This document shows, piece by piece, positions 48,457 through 58,268 of a stretch of 64,000 bases of DNA (the first letter of the stretch is position 1; the number at the start of each line of letters is the position of its first letter). The stretch lies in assembly GCA_038207625.1 (NCBI GenBank), contig JBBQZO010000001.1, positions 1 through 64,000 on the forward strand. The letters run 5' to 3'. The notes below the pieces were generated by a model, which did not search any database, was not told the origin of the DNA, and saw only the letters and a list, made by a program, of their open reading frames with translations. The DNA is from JBBQZO01 sp038207625 (GTDB lineage: Bacteria; Pseudomonadota; Gammaproteobacteria; Burkholderiales; Burkholderiaceae_D). The position numbers and the translations under genes are program-made.

Positions 48457-49251
48457 ATGTTCGATATCCAGACCATTTATACCACCGTGCTCCACTTCGC
48501 GCTGCTGGTGGCGCGCTTTGCCCGCTTCGAGGCGACCCGCTACCTGATCGTGGTGGCGCTGTTTAGCGCCCTGTGGTTGTGGTGGCGCCGCCATCCGCAC
48601 CAACGCAGCAAATTGCAGGCGCACGGATCGGCGCCGGGCCAGACCCGCCGCGAAATCGTTTATACGATATATAGCCTGTTGATATTCGGCGCCATCGTGC
48701 CGGTGCTGTGGGCCTGCGGGCTGGGGCCCTACATGCGCATCTACCGCGACGCCGGCGCGCACGGCTGGCCGTATTTTGCGTTCACGCTGGTGCTGATGAT
48801 GCTGATCCAGGACACCTATTTTTACTGGACCCACCGGCTGATGCACCAGCGCCGCCTGTTCCGTTTCTTTCACCGCACCCACCACCTGTCGACCAATCCG
48901 ACCCCGTGGACCACGTATGCGATCAATCCGCTGGAGGCCGTCGTCAACAGCGGCGCCAGCCTGATCGTGCTGTTCCTGTTTCCCGTCAGCGCTCTGGCGC
49001 TGTTCATTTTCGGCATCGTCAATACCGCCTACGCGGTGTATGGCCACCTGGGCTACGAGATCTTCCCGGCCGGACTGGCGCAGCACTGGCTGGGACGCTG
49101 GATCAACACCTCGGTGGCGCACAACACCCACCATGCGCGTGCGCGCTACAACTATGGCTGGTATTTCCTGTTCTGGGACCGGCTGATGGGCACGCTCGAT
49201 CCCCACTACCAACGCAGCTACGCGAGTGCCAAAAGCGCGCCGCCAGGTTAA
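48457..49251 (+). CDS. Sterol desaturase/fatty acid hydroxylase family membrane protein
   Basis: 264 residues with about five membrane segments. Three His clusters, HRLMH, HRTHH and HNTHH, form the di-iron centre of the fatty acid hydroxylase superfamily, which hydroxylates or desaturates lipid chains using O2. AAGGA lies before the ATG. It is the last gene of the GntR operon and overlaps the convergent hydrolase gene by four bases. Substrate unknown; a membrane lipid is the likely target. Confidence 0.92.
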   Translation: MFDIQTIYTTVLHFALLVARFARFEATRYLIVVALFSALWLWWRRHPHQRSKLQAHGSAPGQTRREIVYTIYSLLIFGAIVPVLWACGLGPYMRIYRDAGAHGWPYFAFTLVLMMLIQDTYFYWTHRLMHQRRLFRFFHRTHHLSTNPTPWTTYAINPLEAVVNSGASLIVLFLFPVSALALFIFGIVNTAYAVYGHLGYEIFPAGLAQHWLGRWINTSVAHNTHHARARYNYGWYFLFWDRLMGTLDPHYQRSYASAKSAPPG

Positions 49252-50132
49252 ACGCAGACGGGCGTTTGCTGCTCGAGGAATTGGGCGATCAGGCCGGCCA
49301 CCTGCGCGCCCTGTTCGTGCAGCACCCAGTGCCCGGCATCGTCGATCCAGGCCAGCCGGCCCTGGTCGCACAGCGCGATGGTCGGCTGCGCCATCGCGCT
49401 GTCGAGCGCATGGTCGCGCCGGCCCCAGATCAGCAGCGTCGGCACGCGGATGCGCGGGCTGGCGGTGGACTTGGCGGGCGGTGACAGCACGTTGCGGTAC
49501 CAGTTCAGCATGCCCGTCAACGCGCCGGGCTGGCGCCACGCCGTGCGATAGCGCTCCAGCGCCGCGTCGGAAAACGTGCCGGCGGCGCTGCTGTTGCGCA
49601 GTGCATCGCTCAGCTTGCGAAACTCATTGCGCGACGCACGCCACTCCGGCAGCCAGCGCAACTGGTAATAGAAGATGTACCAGCTCATGCGCAACTGCCG
49701 CAGACTGCTTTGCAAGTGCTGCCGCATCACCAGCGGATGGGGCATGTTGGCGATGACCAGCGTGGCGATCCGCTCGGGATGGCGGTTGGCCAGCTCCCAC
49801 GCCACCGCGCCGCCCCAGTCATGCCCGAACAGCGCCACGTCGACCCGCCCGGTCTGGGCGATCAACCCCAGCATGTCGGCCACCAGCGTCTCTATGCGGT
49901 AAGCCTTGGCGCCGGCCGGCTTGTCGCTCAGGTTGTAGCCGCGCTGGTCCGGCAACCAGACCCGATAGCCGCGCGCCACCAGCGCATCGATCTGGCCGGC
50001 CCAGGCGAACCAGGCTTCGGGGTAACCGTGCAGCAGCAGCGCGACCGGGCCGTCCAGCGGGCCCGCTTGCACCACATGCAGCGTGATGCCATTGGTGGTT
50101 AAGCGGTGATGTTCAAGCGGTGTCGTGATCAT
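49248..50132 (-). CDS. Alpha/beta hydrolase, epoxide hydrolase-like
   Basis: 294 residues. HGYPE (about 35-39) is the oxyanion motif, GHDWGG (about 103-108) carries the nucleophilic Asp, and the C-terminal GHWVLHEQ gives the catalytic His. Asp as nucleophile with HGxP favours epoxide hydrolase or haloalkane dehalogenase-type chemistry. Cap domain about 135-225. Substrate unknown. Divergent from the S9 peptidase gene. Confidence 0.88.
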   Translation of the reverse strand: MITTPLEHHRLTTNGITLHVVQAGPLDGPVALLLHGYPEAWFAWAGQIDALVARGYRVWLPDQRGYNLSDKPAGAKAYRIETLVADMLGLIAQTGRVDVALFGHDWGGAVAWELANRHPERIATLVIANMPHPLVMRQHLQSSLRQLRMSWYIFYYQLRWLPEWRASRNEFRKLSDALRNSSAAGTFSDAALERYRTAWRQPGALTGMLNWYRNVLSPPAKSTASPRIRVPTLLIWGRRDHALDSAMAQPTIALCDQGRLAWIDDAGHWVLHEQGAQVAGLIAQFLEQQTPVCV

Positions 50133-50244
50133 GGTTGCCTTGGAAATGTGCGCGGTGCTGGAACTTTGCCGGGGGATTAACTATGATGCGTTACAGTCAG
50201 TCGACAAATGATATGCGTATTTTAACAATGATTGGAAAACCATA

Positions 50245-52182
50245 ATGAACGCAGCCACCAAACAGAACGCCATCTGCGGCATTTGGCCGTCCCCGATCAG
50301 CGCGGCGCTGGTGGCGGCCGGCGCCACGCCGCTGTCGCAACTGGCGGTCGATGGCGACGATGTGTACTGGCTGGCCGGGCGCGCCAGCGAGGCGGGGCGC
50401 AACACGCTGCTGCGCCAGCGCGGCATGCAGGTCGACGAGCTGACCGAGGCGCCGTTCAATGTACGCACCCGGGTGCATGAATACGGCGGCGGCGCCATGC
50501 TGGCCAGCGCCGGCAGCGTGTATTTCTCGCATTTTGTCGACAACCGCGTCTACCTGATCGAACCGGGCGCCGCGCCGCGCGCGCTGACCGCCGCCAGCGG
50601 CGCGCGCCACGCCGACTTCGTGCGCGACGCGCAGCGCGCGCGCCTGATCAGCGTGCGCGAAGAGCACCTGGCTGGCCAGGCCCACCCGATCAACACGCTG
50701 TGCGCGATCGACGCCGACGGCGTTGAGACGGTGCTGGTCGAGGGGCACGATTTTTTCGCCGCGCCGCGCCTGTCGCCCGACGGCCAGTCGCTTGCGTGGC
50801 TGAGCTGGGATCACCCGCGCATGCCGTGGCAGGGCACCGAACTGTGGCTCGCCGAGGTGCGCGCCGACGGCACGCTGGCCAATGTGCGGCTGATCGCCGG
50901 CGGCGCCAACGAGTCGATCTGCCAACCCGCCTGGTCGCCCGCCGGCGTGCTGCACTTCGTCTCCGACAGCAGCGGCTGGTGGAATCTGTACCGCCTGGTG
51001 GGCGATGCGGTGCATGCGCTGTGTCCGCGCGCGGCCGAATTCGCGGTGCCGCACTGGAGCTTTGGCGCGTCGATGTACGACTTCCTCAGCGCTGACGAAA
51101 TCATCTGCACGTATATCGAAAACGGCGTCTCGCGCCTGGCGCAGCTGTCCTGCACCAGCGGCCACATGACGCCGATCGTCAATCCCTACCAGGAAATCCG
51201 CGAGCTGCGCGTCGGTCACGGTTTCGTTGCGCTGATGGGCGGCGCGCCCACCATCGCGCTGGAACTGGCGCGCATCGACCTGGCCAGCCACAGCCTGTCG
51301 GTGCTGGCGCGCTCGATCGCGCACCTGCCCGCCGCCGGCTACCTGTCGGTCCCGGAGAGCATCAGCTACGCCAGCAGCGACGGGCGCCTTGCGCACGCGT
51401 TCTACTACCCGCCCTGCAACGCCGACTTCCAGGCCGCGCCCGGCAGCCGCCCGCCACTGATGGTGATCAGCCACGGCGGCCCGACCGGCATGGCCAGCAG
51501 CACCTTGAAACTGGCGCTGCAATACTGGACCAGCCGCGGCTTCGCCATCCTGGACGTGAACTACGGCGGCAGCTACGGCTTCGGACGCGTGTACCGCGAT
51601 TCACTCAAGGGCCAATGGGGCATCGTCGACGTGGAAGACTGCGTGGCCGGCGCGCGCTACCTGTCCATGCTGGGCGTGGTCGACCCGGAACGCCTGATCA
51701 TCCGCGGCGGCAGCGCCGGCGGCCTGACCACGCTGTGCGCGCTGACATTCCACGATGTGTTCAAGGTCGGCGCCAGCTATTACGGCGTGTCCGACCTGAA
51801 AGGCCTGGACCTGGACTCGCACAAGTTCGAGTCGCACTACAACGATTACCTGATCGCGCCGTCGGCCGAAGCCGATGCGCTGTATCTGGCGCGCTCGCCG
51901 ATCCACCACACCGACAAGCTGGCCCGTCCGATGATTTTCTTCCAGGGCCTGGACGACAAGGTGGTGCCGCCGCCCCAGTCCGAGCAGATGGTCAACGCGC
52001 TGCGCCTGCGCGGCGTGCCGGTGGCGTATTTGACGCTGGAAGGCGAAGGGCACGGTTTCCGCAAAGCCGACAGCATCACGCGCACGCTCGAGGCGGAGCT
52101 GTATTTCTACCTGCGCATTTTCGGCCTGACCTCGCCCGATGATCTGCCCTCGGTCGCGATCTATAACCTGCCCGCCGAATGA
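50245..52182 (+). CDS. S9 family peptidase (prolyl oligopeptidase-like)
   Basis: 645 residues without signal peptide, so cytoplasmic. The N-terminal 350 residues form a beta-propeller with repeated SPDGQ/W-type blades. The C-terminal alpha/beta hydrolase has NYGGSYGFGR, the nucleophile in GGSAGG (Ser490), the Asp in GLDDKVVP and the His in GEGHGFR. It is expected to cut short peptides. The last four bases (ATGA) are the start of the SNF2 ATPase gene, so the two proteins are translationally coupled. Confidence 0.92.
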   Translation: MNAATKQNAICGIWPSPISAALVAAGATPLSQLAVDGDDVYWLAGRASEAGRNTLLRQRGMQVDELTEAPFNVRTRVHEYGGGAMLASAGSVYFSHFVDNRVYLIEPGAAPRALTAASGARHADFVRDAQRARLISVREEHLAGQAHPINTLCAIDADGVETVLVEGHDFFAAPRLSPDGQSLAWLSWDHPRMPWQGTELWLAEVRADGTLANVRLIAGGANESICQPAWSPAGVLHFVSDSSGWWNLYRLVGDAVHALCPRAAEFAVPHWSFGASMYDFLSADEIICTYIENGVSRLAQLSCTSGHMTPIVNPYQEIRELRVGHGFVALMGGAPTIALELARIDLASHSLSVLARSIAHLPAAGYLSVPESISYASSDGRLAHAFYYPPCNADFQAAPGSRPPLMVISHGGPTGMASSTLKLALQYWTSRGFAILDVNYGGSYGFGRVYRDSLKGQWGIVDVEDCVAGARYLSMLGVVDPERLIIRGGSAGGLTTLCALTFHDVFKVGASYYGVSDLKGLDLDSHKFESHYNDYLIAPSAEADALYLARSPIHHTDKLARPMIFFQGLDDKVVPPPQSEQMVNALRLRGVPVAYLTLEGEGHGFRKADSITRTLEAELYFYLRIFGLTSPDDLPSVAIYNLPAE

Positions 52183-55100
52183 CCGAAGCCGAACTGACCT
52201 TACGTAAGGAGCTGGCAGGCTGCAGCCACATTGAAACGATGCTCGTGGCGCTGCTCGCACTGGCCGGCGAGCCGTTTGGCAAGAGCCGGATTGACGAACA
52301 CCTGAGCCGGGCCGGCATCAGCGACGACAGCGCCGCACTGACCCACGCGGTGAACCTGCTGCGTTCGCGCGGCCTGATCAGCGACATCGTCGGACGCGGC
52401 CTGATCTGCGCGCCCGCGGTGGCCTGGCCGGCGATCCGTGCCGCGCTCGACACGCGCGACTTCAAGGCGCTGTGCGAGGCCTACCAGACGCTCACGCCGC
52501 TGCGCAAGGACTGGCAAGGCTACGTGGTGCTGCGCAGCTACCGCCAGGGCATCGCGCTGCTGCGCATGGCGCTGTTGCGCGGCGACCCGCCCGAGCGCGT
52601 GCTGCCGCTGCTGAACGCCTGCATGAGCTGCCACGAAGCGGGCTATCTGCACCCGCTGATCGACGTGTGCGCGCGCCCCTTCGAGCCCGAGTTTTTCGAA
52701 CGCATCCACCCGCTGATGCAGGACGAAGTGCTGTCAATCGTGCTGATCAACGCCCAGCGCGAACCGGACAGCGCGACCGCGCTGCGCGCCCACGCCGAAC
52801 AGCACGTGGCGCGTGGCGCTGCGGGCGAATCCTTGCGCGTGGCGCTGGCCGAACACCTGATCCTGTGCGGGCGGTTAAACGACGCCGCCACACACTTGAA
52901 CGGCATCGACAGCGGCGCCGCCAACTGTCTGCGCAGCGTGCTGCTGCTGCTGCGCGGCGAGCACGCCGAGGCGCTGGCCGGCTTCGAGCTGGCGTTGAAA
53001 GCGCTGCGCAAGGAAACCGGCAAGCGCAAGCTGTCGTTTGCCGGCATCGGCGGCCACCTGTATGTGCTGGCGCTGCTGCGCAGCGGCGAGGCGAAGCATC
53101 AAAAACTGGCCGAAGCCTATCTGGACAACGCCACCCGCGCGGTGCAAAACCACGACACGCCCGTCTACTTGCAACTGTCGATGCTGCGCCAGATCCGCGC
53201 CGGCACGGTGGACGCCGACGTACTGCCGTCGCGCAGTTGGGAAACGGCCATGCAGCCGTTCATGTTCCGCGCGCTGCTGCACTACTGGCTGGCGCTGGTG
53301 CAGCTTGACGCCAAGCGCGCGCAATTGATCGACATGCTCGAACTGGCCGAGCGCGCCGGCTTCGATTGGATCGCCGCGCAACTGGCCAGCCTGCTGGGTC
53401 GCCAGGGCCGGGTCGGCTACGAGCAGCAGGCGATCGCGCTGCGCCAGCAACACCGCTTCGAAGACCTGGCCGACTGGTTCGAGCGCGAGGAACCGTGGCA
53501 GCGCCAGCTCAATGCGCTGATCAATTTGCAGCCGGCCGCCAACGTCGAAGTGGTCAAGGAAACCCGGCTGGTGTGGACGCTGTCGTTCGACCCGCGCTAC
53601 GGCGTACGCGACATCGAGGCGCGCGAACAAAAGCGCGACGCGCAAGGCGGCTGGAGCCGCGGCCGCACGGCCGCGCTCAAGCGCCTGTCCGACGATGCCG
53701 CCCAGCTCGACTACCTGACGGCGCAAGACCTGAACGTGATCGCCACCGGCAAGGCCTACAAGTACTACGGCAGCAGCGGTTCGCGCTTTGAACTGGACAC
53801 CGACAAGGCGGTCGCCGCGCTGATCGGCCATCCGCTGCTGTTCTGGAGCGACGCGCCCGGCACCCGGGTCGAACTGCTGCCGGGCGAGCCGGAATTGCTG
53901 GTCAAGGCGCGCGCCGGGCTGGTGACGATCACCATGCTGCCGGCTATCGCCGGCGCCAGTGAGGACGTGTGCGTGACGCGCGAGACGCCCACCCGGCTGC
54001 GCGTGGTGCGCATCAACGACGAACATCGGCGCATCGGCGCCATCGTCGGCGACGGCTTGACGGTGCCGCTGCACGCGGAAAAACAGGTGTTGAAGGCGAT
54101 CAGCGCGATCTCCTCGATCGTCACCGTGCAGTCCGACATCGGCGGCAGCGCGGCCGACATCGACCAGGTCGAGGCGGACCCGCGCCTGCACGTGCATTTG
54201 CTGCCGTATCAGCAGGGCCTGAAGATGCAGATACTGGTGCGTCCATTGCTAGATGCCGGCGCCTACTACCCGCCCGGCAGCGGCGCCGAAAGCGTGATCG
54301 CCGATGTGGCCGGCGCACGCGTGGAAGCGCGTCGCAATCTGAACGCCGAACGCGAAGCGGAGCGCCAGTTGATCAGCGCTTGCCTGGCGCTCGACGAGGC
54401 CGACGCCGAGCACGGCGAATACACCTTGGGCCAGCCGATCACCTGCCTTGAATTGCTCAGCGAATTACAGGCGGTCGATCCCGAAAAAATCGTGCTGGCC
54501 TGGCCAGAAGGCGAATCGTTCCGCGTCACCAAGCGGGTCGAATCAAAACAGCTGCGCCTCGCCATCAAGAGCGAGAAAGACTGGTTCGCCGTCAGCGGCG
54601 AGATCGCCATCGATGAAGGCAAGGTGATGGACTTGCGCACGCTGCTCGATCTGGCGCGCAGCAGCCAGGGCCGCTTTGTGGCACTGGGCGACAACCAGTT
54701 TCTGGCACTGAGTCACGAGTTGCAACGCCGTCTGCAGGACCTGTCCGCGTACGGCGACGCCACGCCGGACGGCGTGCGCGTGCACCCGCTGGCCAGCTTC
54801 GTGCTGGAGGATCTGGCGCTGGACGCGGGCGGCGTCAAGGCCGACAAATTGTGGAAGCAGCACATCGCGCGCATGCAAACGAGCGCCGCGTTCGAGCCCA
54901 AGCTGCCCAGCACCTTGCAAGCGGAGCTGCGCGACTATCAGGAAGCGGGTTTCGCCTGGCTGGCGCGGCTGGCCAACTGGGGTGTGGGCGCCTGCCTGGC
55001 CGACGACATGGGACTCGGCAAAACCGTGCAAGCACTGGCGCTGATCCTCACGCGCGCCCAACAAGGCCCGACGCTGGTGATCGCCCCCACGTCGGTGTGC

Positions 55101-56318
55101 ATGAACTGGATGAGCGAGGCGGCGCGCTTCGCCCCAACGCTGAACGTGAAACTGTTCGGCAGCGGCGACCGCGCCGAAGCGCTGGCCGGCGTCGCGCCGT
55201 TCGACCTGGTCATTGCCAGCTACGGTTTGCTGCAGCAGGAAGCGGCGCGCTTTGCCGGCGTCAAGTGGCACACCATCGTGCTCGACGAAGCGCAGGCGAT
55301 CAAGAACGGCGCCACCAAACGCTCGCAGGCGGTGATGGCGCTGCAGGGCGAGTTCCGCATGGTGGCCACCGGCACGCCGCTGGAAAACCATCTGGGCGAA
55401 TTGTGGAACCTGTTCCGCTTCATCAATCCCGGCCTGCTCGGCACACTCGACCAGTTCAACCTGCGCTTCGCCGGCCCCATCGAGCGTGCGCAGGACAAGC
55501 GCGCCGAAGCGGGCGCGCGTACCCGTTTGCGCCGCCTGATCGCGCCGTTCATCCTGCGCCGCACCAAGACGCAGGTGCTGGCCGAACTGCCCTCGCGCAC
55601 CGAGATCACGCTGCCGGTCGAGCTGTCGCAGGAGGAGATGGCGCTGTACGAATCGCTGCGCCGCGAAGCGCTGGAAAAGCTGGCCGCCAGCGACGCGCCG
55701 GCCAGCCAGAAGTCGATTCAGATCCTGGCCGAAATCATGAAGCTGCGGCGCGCCTGCTGCAACCCGCAGCTGGTCGCGCCCGAGCTGGGTCTGACCAGCA
55801 GCAAGCTGACCGTGTTCGCACGCCTGATCGACGAGCTGCTGGAAAACCGCCACAAGGTGCTGGTGTTCAGCCAGTTTGTCGACCATCTGAGCCTGATCCG
55901 CAAGCACCTCGATGCGCGCGGGATCAGCTATCAATACCTGGACGGCGCGACCAGCATGGCCGAGCGCAAGAAGCGCGTGGACGCCTTCCAAGCCGGCTCT
56001 GGCGAGCTGTTTCTGATCAGCCTGAAGGCGGGCGGCATGGGCATCAACCTGACGGCGGCCGACTACGTGATCCACATGGACCCGTGGTGGAATCCGGCGG
56101 TGGAAGACCAGGCCTCGGACCGCGCCCACCGCATGGGCCAGCTGCGCCCGGTGACGATCTACCGGCTGGTGGCCCAGCACACGATCGAGGAAGGCATCGT
56201 CGAGCTGCACAAGCACAAACGCGACCTGGCCGACAGCCTGTTAGAGGGCACCGACATGGCCGCGCGCATGACGGCAGCCGACATGCTCGGCATGCTGCAG
56301 GAGGGACTCAAGCCATAA
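52179..56318 (+). CDS. Giant SNF2-family ATPase
   Basis: 1379 residues. The C-terminal SNF2/Swi2 engine (about 910-1379) has DDMGLGKT (942-949), the DEAQ box (1036-1039), TGTPLENH, LKAGGMGINLT and the DRAHRMGQ end motif. The N-terminal 900 residues are unusual: a possible winged helix at about 15-75, then TPR-like helical repeats to about 480, then a beta-rich region. SNF2 proteins move on double-stranded DNA and remodel bound proteins. It overlaps the S9 peptidase gene by four bases. No restriction or methylase genes are nearby, so a defence role has no support beyond the domain. Confidence 0.93.
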   Translation: MTEAELTLRKELAGCSHIETMLVALLALAGEPFGKSRIDEHLSRAGISDDSAALTHAVNLLRSRGLISDIVGRGLICAPAVAWPAIRAALDTRDFKALCEAYQTLTPLRKDWQGYVVLRSYRQGIALLRMALLRGDPPERVLPLLNACMSCHEAGYLHPLIDVCARPFEPEFFERIHPLMQDEVLSIVLINAQREPDSATALRAHAEQHVARGAAGESLRVALAEHLILCGRLNDAATHLNGIDSGAANCLRSVLLLLRGEHAEALAGFELALKALRKETGKRKLSFAGIGGHLYVLALLRSGEAKHQKLAEAYLDNATRAVQNHDTPVYLQLSMLRQIRAGTVDADVLPSRSWETAMQPFMFRALLHYWLALVQLDAKRAQLIDMLELAERAGFDWIAAQLASLLGRQGRVGYEQQAIALRQQHRFEDLADWFEREEPWQRQLNALINLQPAANVEVVKETRLVWTLSFDPRYGVRDIEAREQKRDAQGGWSRGRTAALKRLSDDAAQLDYLTAQDLNVIATGKAYKYYGSSGSRFELDTDKAVAALIGHPLLFWSDAPGTRVELLPGEPELLVKARAGLVTITMLPAIAGASEDVCVTRETPTRLRVVRINDEHRRIGAIVGDGLTVPLHAEKQVLKAISAISSIVTVQSDIGGSAADIDQVEADPRLHVHLLPYQQGLKMQILVRPLLDAGAYYPPGSGAESVIADVAGARVEARRNLNAEREAERQLISACLALDEADAEHGEYTLGQPITCLELLSELQAVDPEKIVLAWPEGESFRVTKRVESKQLRLAIKSEKDWFAVSGEIAIDEGKVMDLRTLLDLARSSQGRFVALGDNQFLALSHELQRRLQDLSAYGDATPDGVRVHPLASFVLEDLALDAGGVKADKLWKQHIARMQTSAAFEPKLPSTLQAELRDYQEAGFAWLARLANWGVGACLADDMGLGKTVQALALILTRAQQGPTLVIAPTSVCMNWMSEAARFAPTLNVKLFGSGDRAEALAGVAPFDLVIASYGLLQQEAARFAGVKWHTIVLDEAQAIKNGATKRSQAVMALQGEFRMVATGTPLENHLGELWNLFRFINPGLLGTLDQFNLRFAGPIERAQDKRAEAGARTRLRRLIAPFILRRTKTQVLAELPSRTEITLPVELSQEEMALYESLRREALEKLAASDAPASQKSIQILAEIMKLRRACCNPQLVAPELGLTSSKLTVFARLIDELLENRHKVLVFSQFVDHLSLIRKHLDARGISYQYLDGATSMAERKKRVDAFQAGSGELFLISLKAGGMGINLTAADYVIHMDPWWNPAVEDQASDRAHRMGQLRPVTIYRLVAQHTIEEGIVELHKHKRDLADSLLEGTDMAARMTAADMLGMLQEGLKP

Positions 56319-56550
56319 ATCTGGCAAGTTATAAAGAGTACGAAGCTGCCACTGGCGTGCATCGGCGACATTGAACGATGCGTCGCGCGTGCTGCGGCCC
56401 CCCCCAACATTTCGACATTGTTCACAGCGGTATCCACCCCATCGTCATGAAACGATTGCGCTATGGTGTATATATTCGCGATGAGCCAAACCGCATCGTT
56501 GTTCTTGCCGTTCTTCATGTCCGCCAAGACGCGGCCATTGTATCGTCCCG

Positions 56551-58248
56551 TCATTGATCGATGGATGCGGGCGGCAGGTGCGCGCCGCCGCGCTTCTTTG
56601 CCTGGTACATCGCCAGATCGGCTTCCTTGAGCATCCCGTCCGGGTCATCGCCGCCCAGGAACAGCTTGATGCCGACGCTGGCCGACCCCCGGTACAGCAC
56701 GGCGCCGAGCACGAACTCGGCGCTCAACATGCCGAGAATGTGCTCGGCGCGCGCGGTCGCATAGTCGCCCGCGCGGGTTGCGTCGGCGCCCAGGCTTTCG
56801 AGCAGCACGACGAATTCGTCGCCGCCCAAGCGGGCGACCGTGTCGCAATCGCGCACCGCCTGGCGCAGCCGCAGCGCCGCTTCGACCAGCAGCAGGTCGC
56901 CCACGTCGTGGCCATGCGTGTCGTTGAGCTGTTTGAACTTGTTCAGGTCGAGATACAGCAACGCGCCGTGGGTGTTGTGACGTTTGCTGGAGGCCAGCGC
57001 GCGCGTGAGCCGGTCCTGCAGCAGGCGCCGATTGGGCAGTCCAGTCAGCGCGTCGTGGAAGGCATAGTGGCGCAGCTCGTCCTCGATGCGCTTGCGCTCG
57101 CTCAGGTCGATGAACTGGATCAGCAGATGCGCCTCGCCATTGAGCAGCGTCGGCAGGATGCGGCATTCCAGCGCGATCGCCTTGCCGAACGAACTGATGC
57201 CGTTGATCTCACACTGTTGCGCTTTATGCTGCGCCAACGCCGCCGCACAGTCGTCGGCCAGACTCGATTCCTGCCAGGCGGCGATGTCATGGAAGTTCTG
57301 CGCCAGCAGCGTGTCGCGGGTCGCGCCCACCAATTTGGCGTAAGCGTCGTTGGCCAGCATGCACTGGCCGGCGGCCGCGTACACGCCCATCGGCAGCGGC
57401 GAGTTGAGCAGGATCGTCTCGCTGAACGCGAGCGCTTCGCTCAATTGCAAGGTGCGCTCGTCGACGGTGCGCTCCAGATGATGGTTGAGCTGCTCGAGCT
57501 GCTTGCGCGCCCCCGACAAGCGTCCCTGCATGGTGCGCATCGCGCCCATCAGACGTCCCAGCTCGTCCTGATGCGGATAGTCGAGCGGAATCACGTCGTT
57601 TGCCTCGGCGGCGAACTCGAGGCGCGACACGACCTGCGTCATGCGCGCCAACGGCCCCGACAGCGCTTTGTTGATGACGACATAGAAAATCAACCACAGG
57701 CCAGCCGTTTTGATCAGCGAGTTGATCAGGATGACGACGAAGCTGTGCTTGATACGTTCGATGGCCACCGAGCGGGCCGAGTAAATGGTCAACTGCCCCA
57801 GCGCGCGTTTGGCGAACGCGCTCGCATGCGTCAGACGGGTGGCGCTGAACTGGAACGGCGCCGCCGCGCCGTGCGCAGCGGGCACGCACGCCAGCGGAAT
57901 GCTGCCAACGCTGGCCACTACGCTGCCGTCCTCGTCGGTGATGGTCACGCCGGTCACGATGGCCGATTGGGCGATGCCGCGTGCCATCGTCGCCAGCAGC
58001 GGCCGATCGACCTCCCACATGGCACCGGCCACGCCGGCACTGAACGACGCGCCGAGCGAGCCCAGGCCGTTCTCGATCTCGCGCTGAATGGCCGAGTATT
58101 CCAGCGTCAGCTGAACGGCCGTGACGCCGACGGCCAGGATCACGTAGCCGCCGAACACCAGCTTGAACAGGCGCCCGGCCAGGTTGTGCGTAAAACTCAT
58201 GCGCTGGCCGGGGCCGCGCCAGCGCACAGCGCGCAGCCAGGCCAGCAT
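56551..58248 (-). CDS. Membrane diguanylate cyclase (HAMP-PAS-GGDEF)
   Basis: 565 residues from ATG 58248; starts at 58320 and 58200 are also possible and none has a strong binding site. Layout: N-terminal membrane helix (VFGGYVILAVGVTAVQLTL), periplasmic sensor of about 130 residues, second helix, HAMP, coiled coil, PAS domain and GGDEF domain. The active site RLGGDEFVVLL is intact, so it should make c-di-GMP. It lies directly after a periplasmic solute-binding protein gene on the same strand; the pair may form a ligand-controlled switch (inference). Confidence 0.9.
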   Translation of the reverse strand: MLAWLRAVRWRGPGQRMSFTHNLAGRLFKLVFGGYVILAVGVTAVQLTLEYSAIQREIENGLGSLGASFSAGVAGAMWEVDRPLLATMARGIAQSAIVTGVTITDEDGSVVASVGSIPLACVPAAHGAAAPFQFSATRLTHASAFAKRALGQLTIYSARSVAIERIKHSFVVILINSLIKTAGLWLIFYVVINKALSGPLARMTQVVSRLEFAAEANDVIPLDYPHQDELGRLMGAMRTMQGRLSGARKQLEQLNHHLERTVDERTLQLSEALAFSETILLNSPLPMGVYAAAGQCMLANDAYAKLVGATRDTLLAQNFHDIAAWQESSLADDCAAALAQHKAQQCEINGISSFGKAIALECRILPTLLNGEAHLLIQFIDLSERKRIEDELRHYAFHDALTGLPNRRLLQDRLTRALASSKRHNTHGALLYLDLNKFKQLNDTHGHDVGDLLLVEAALRLRQAVRDCDTVARLGGDEFVVLLESLGADATRAGDYATARAEHILGMLSAEFVLGAVLYRGSASVGIKLFLGGDDPDGMLKEADLAMYQAKKRGGAHLPPASIDQ

Positions 58249-58268
58249 GCCCGATGCCGGTTCGACGC

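Noticed and set aside
52179..56318. Defence island around the SNF2 ATPase
   Set aside because: Neighbours are housekeeping or metabolic genes; no methylase, nuclease or other defence genes.
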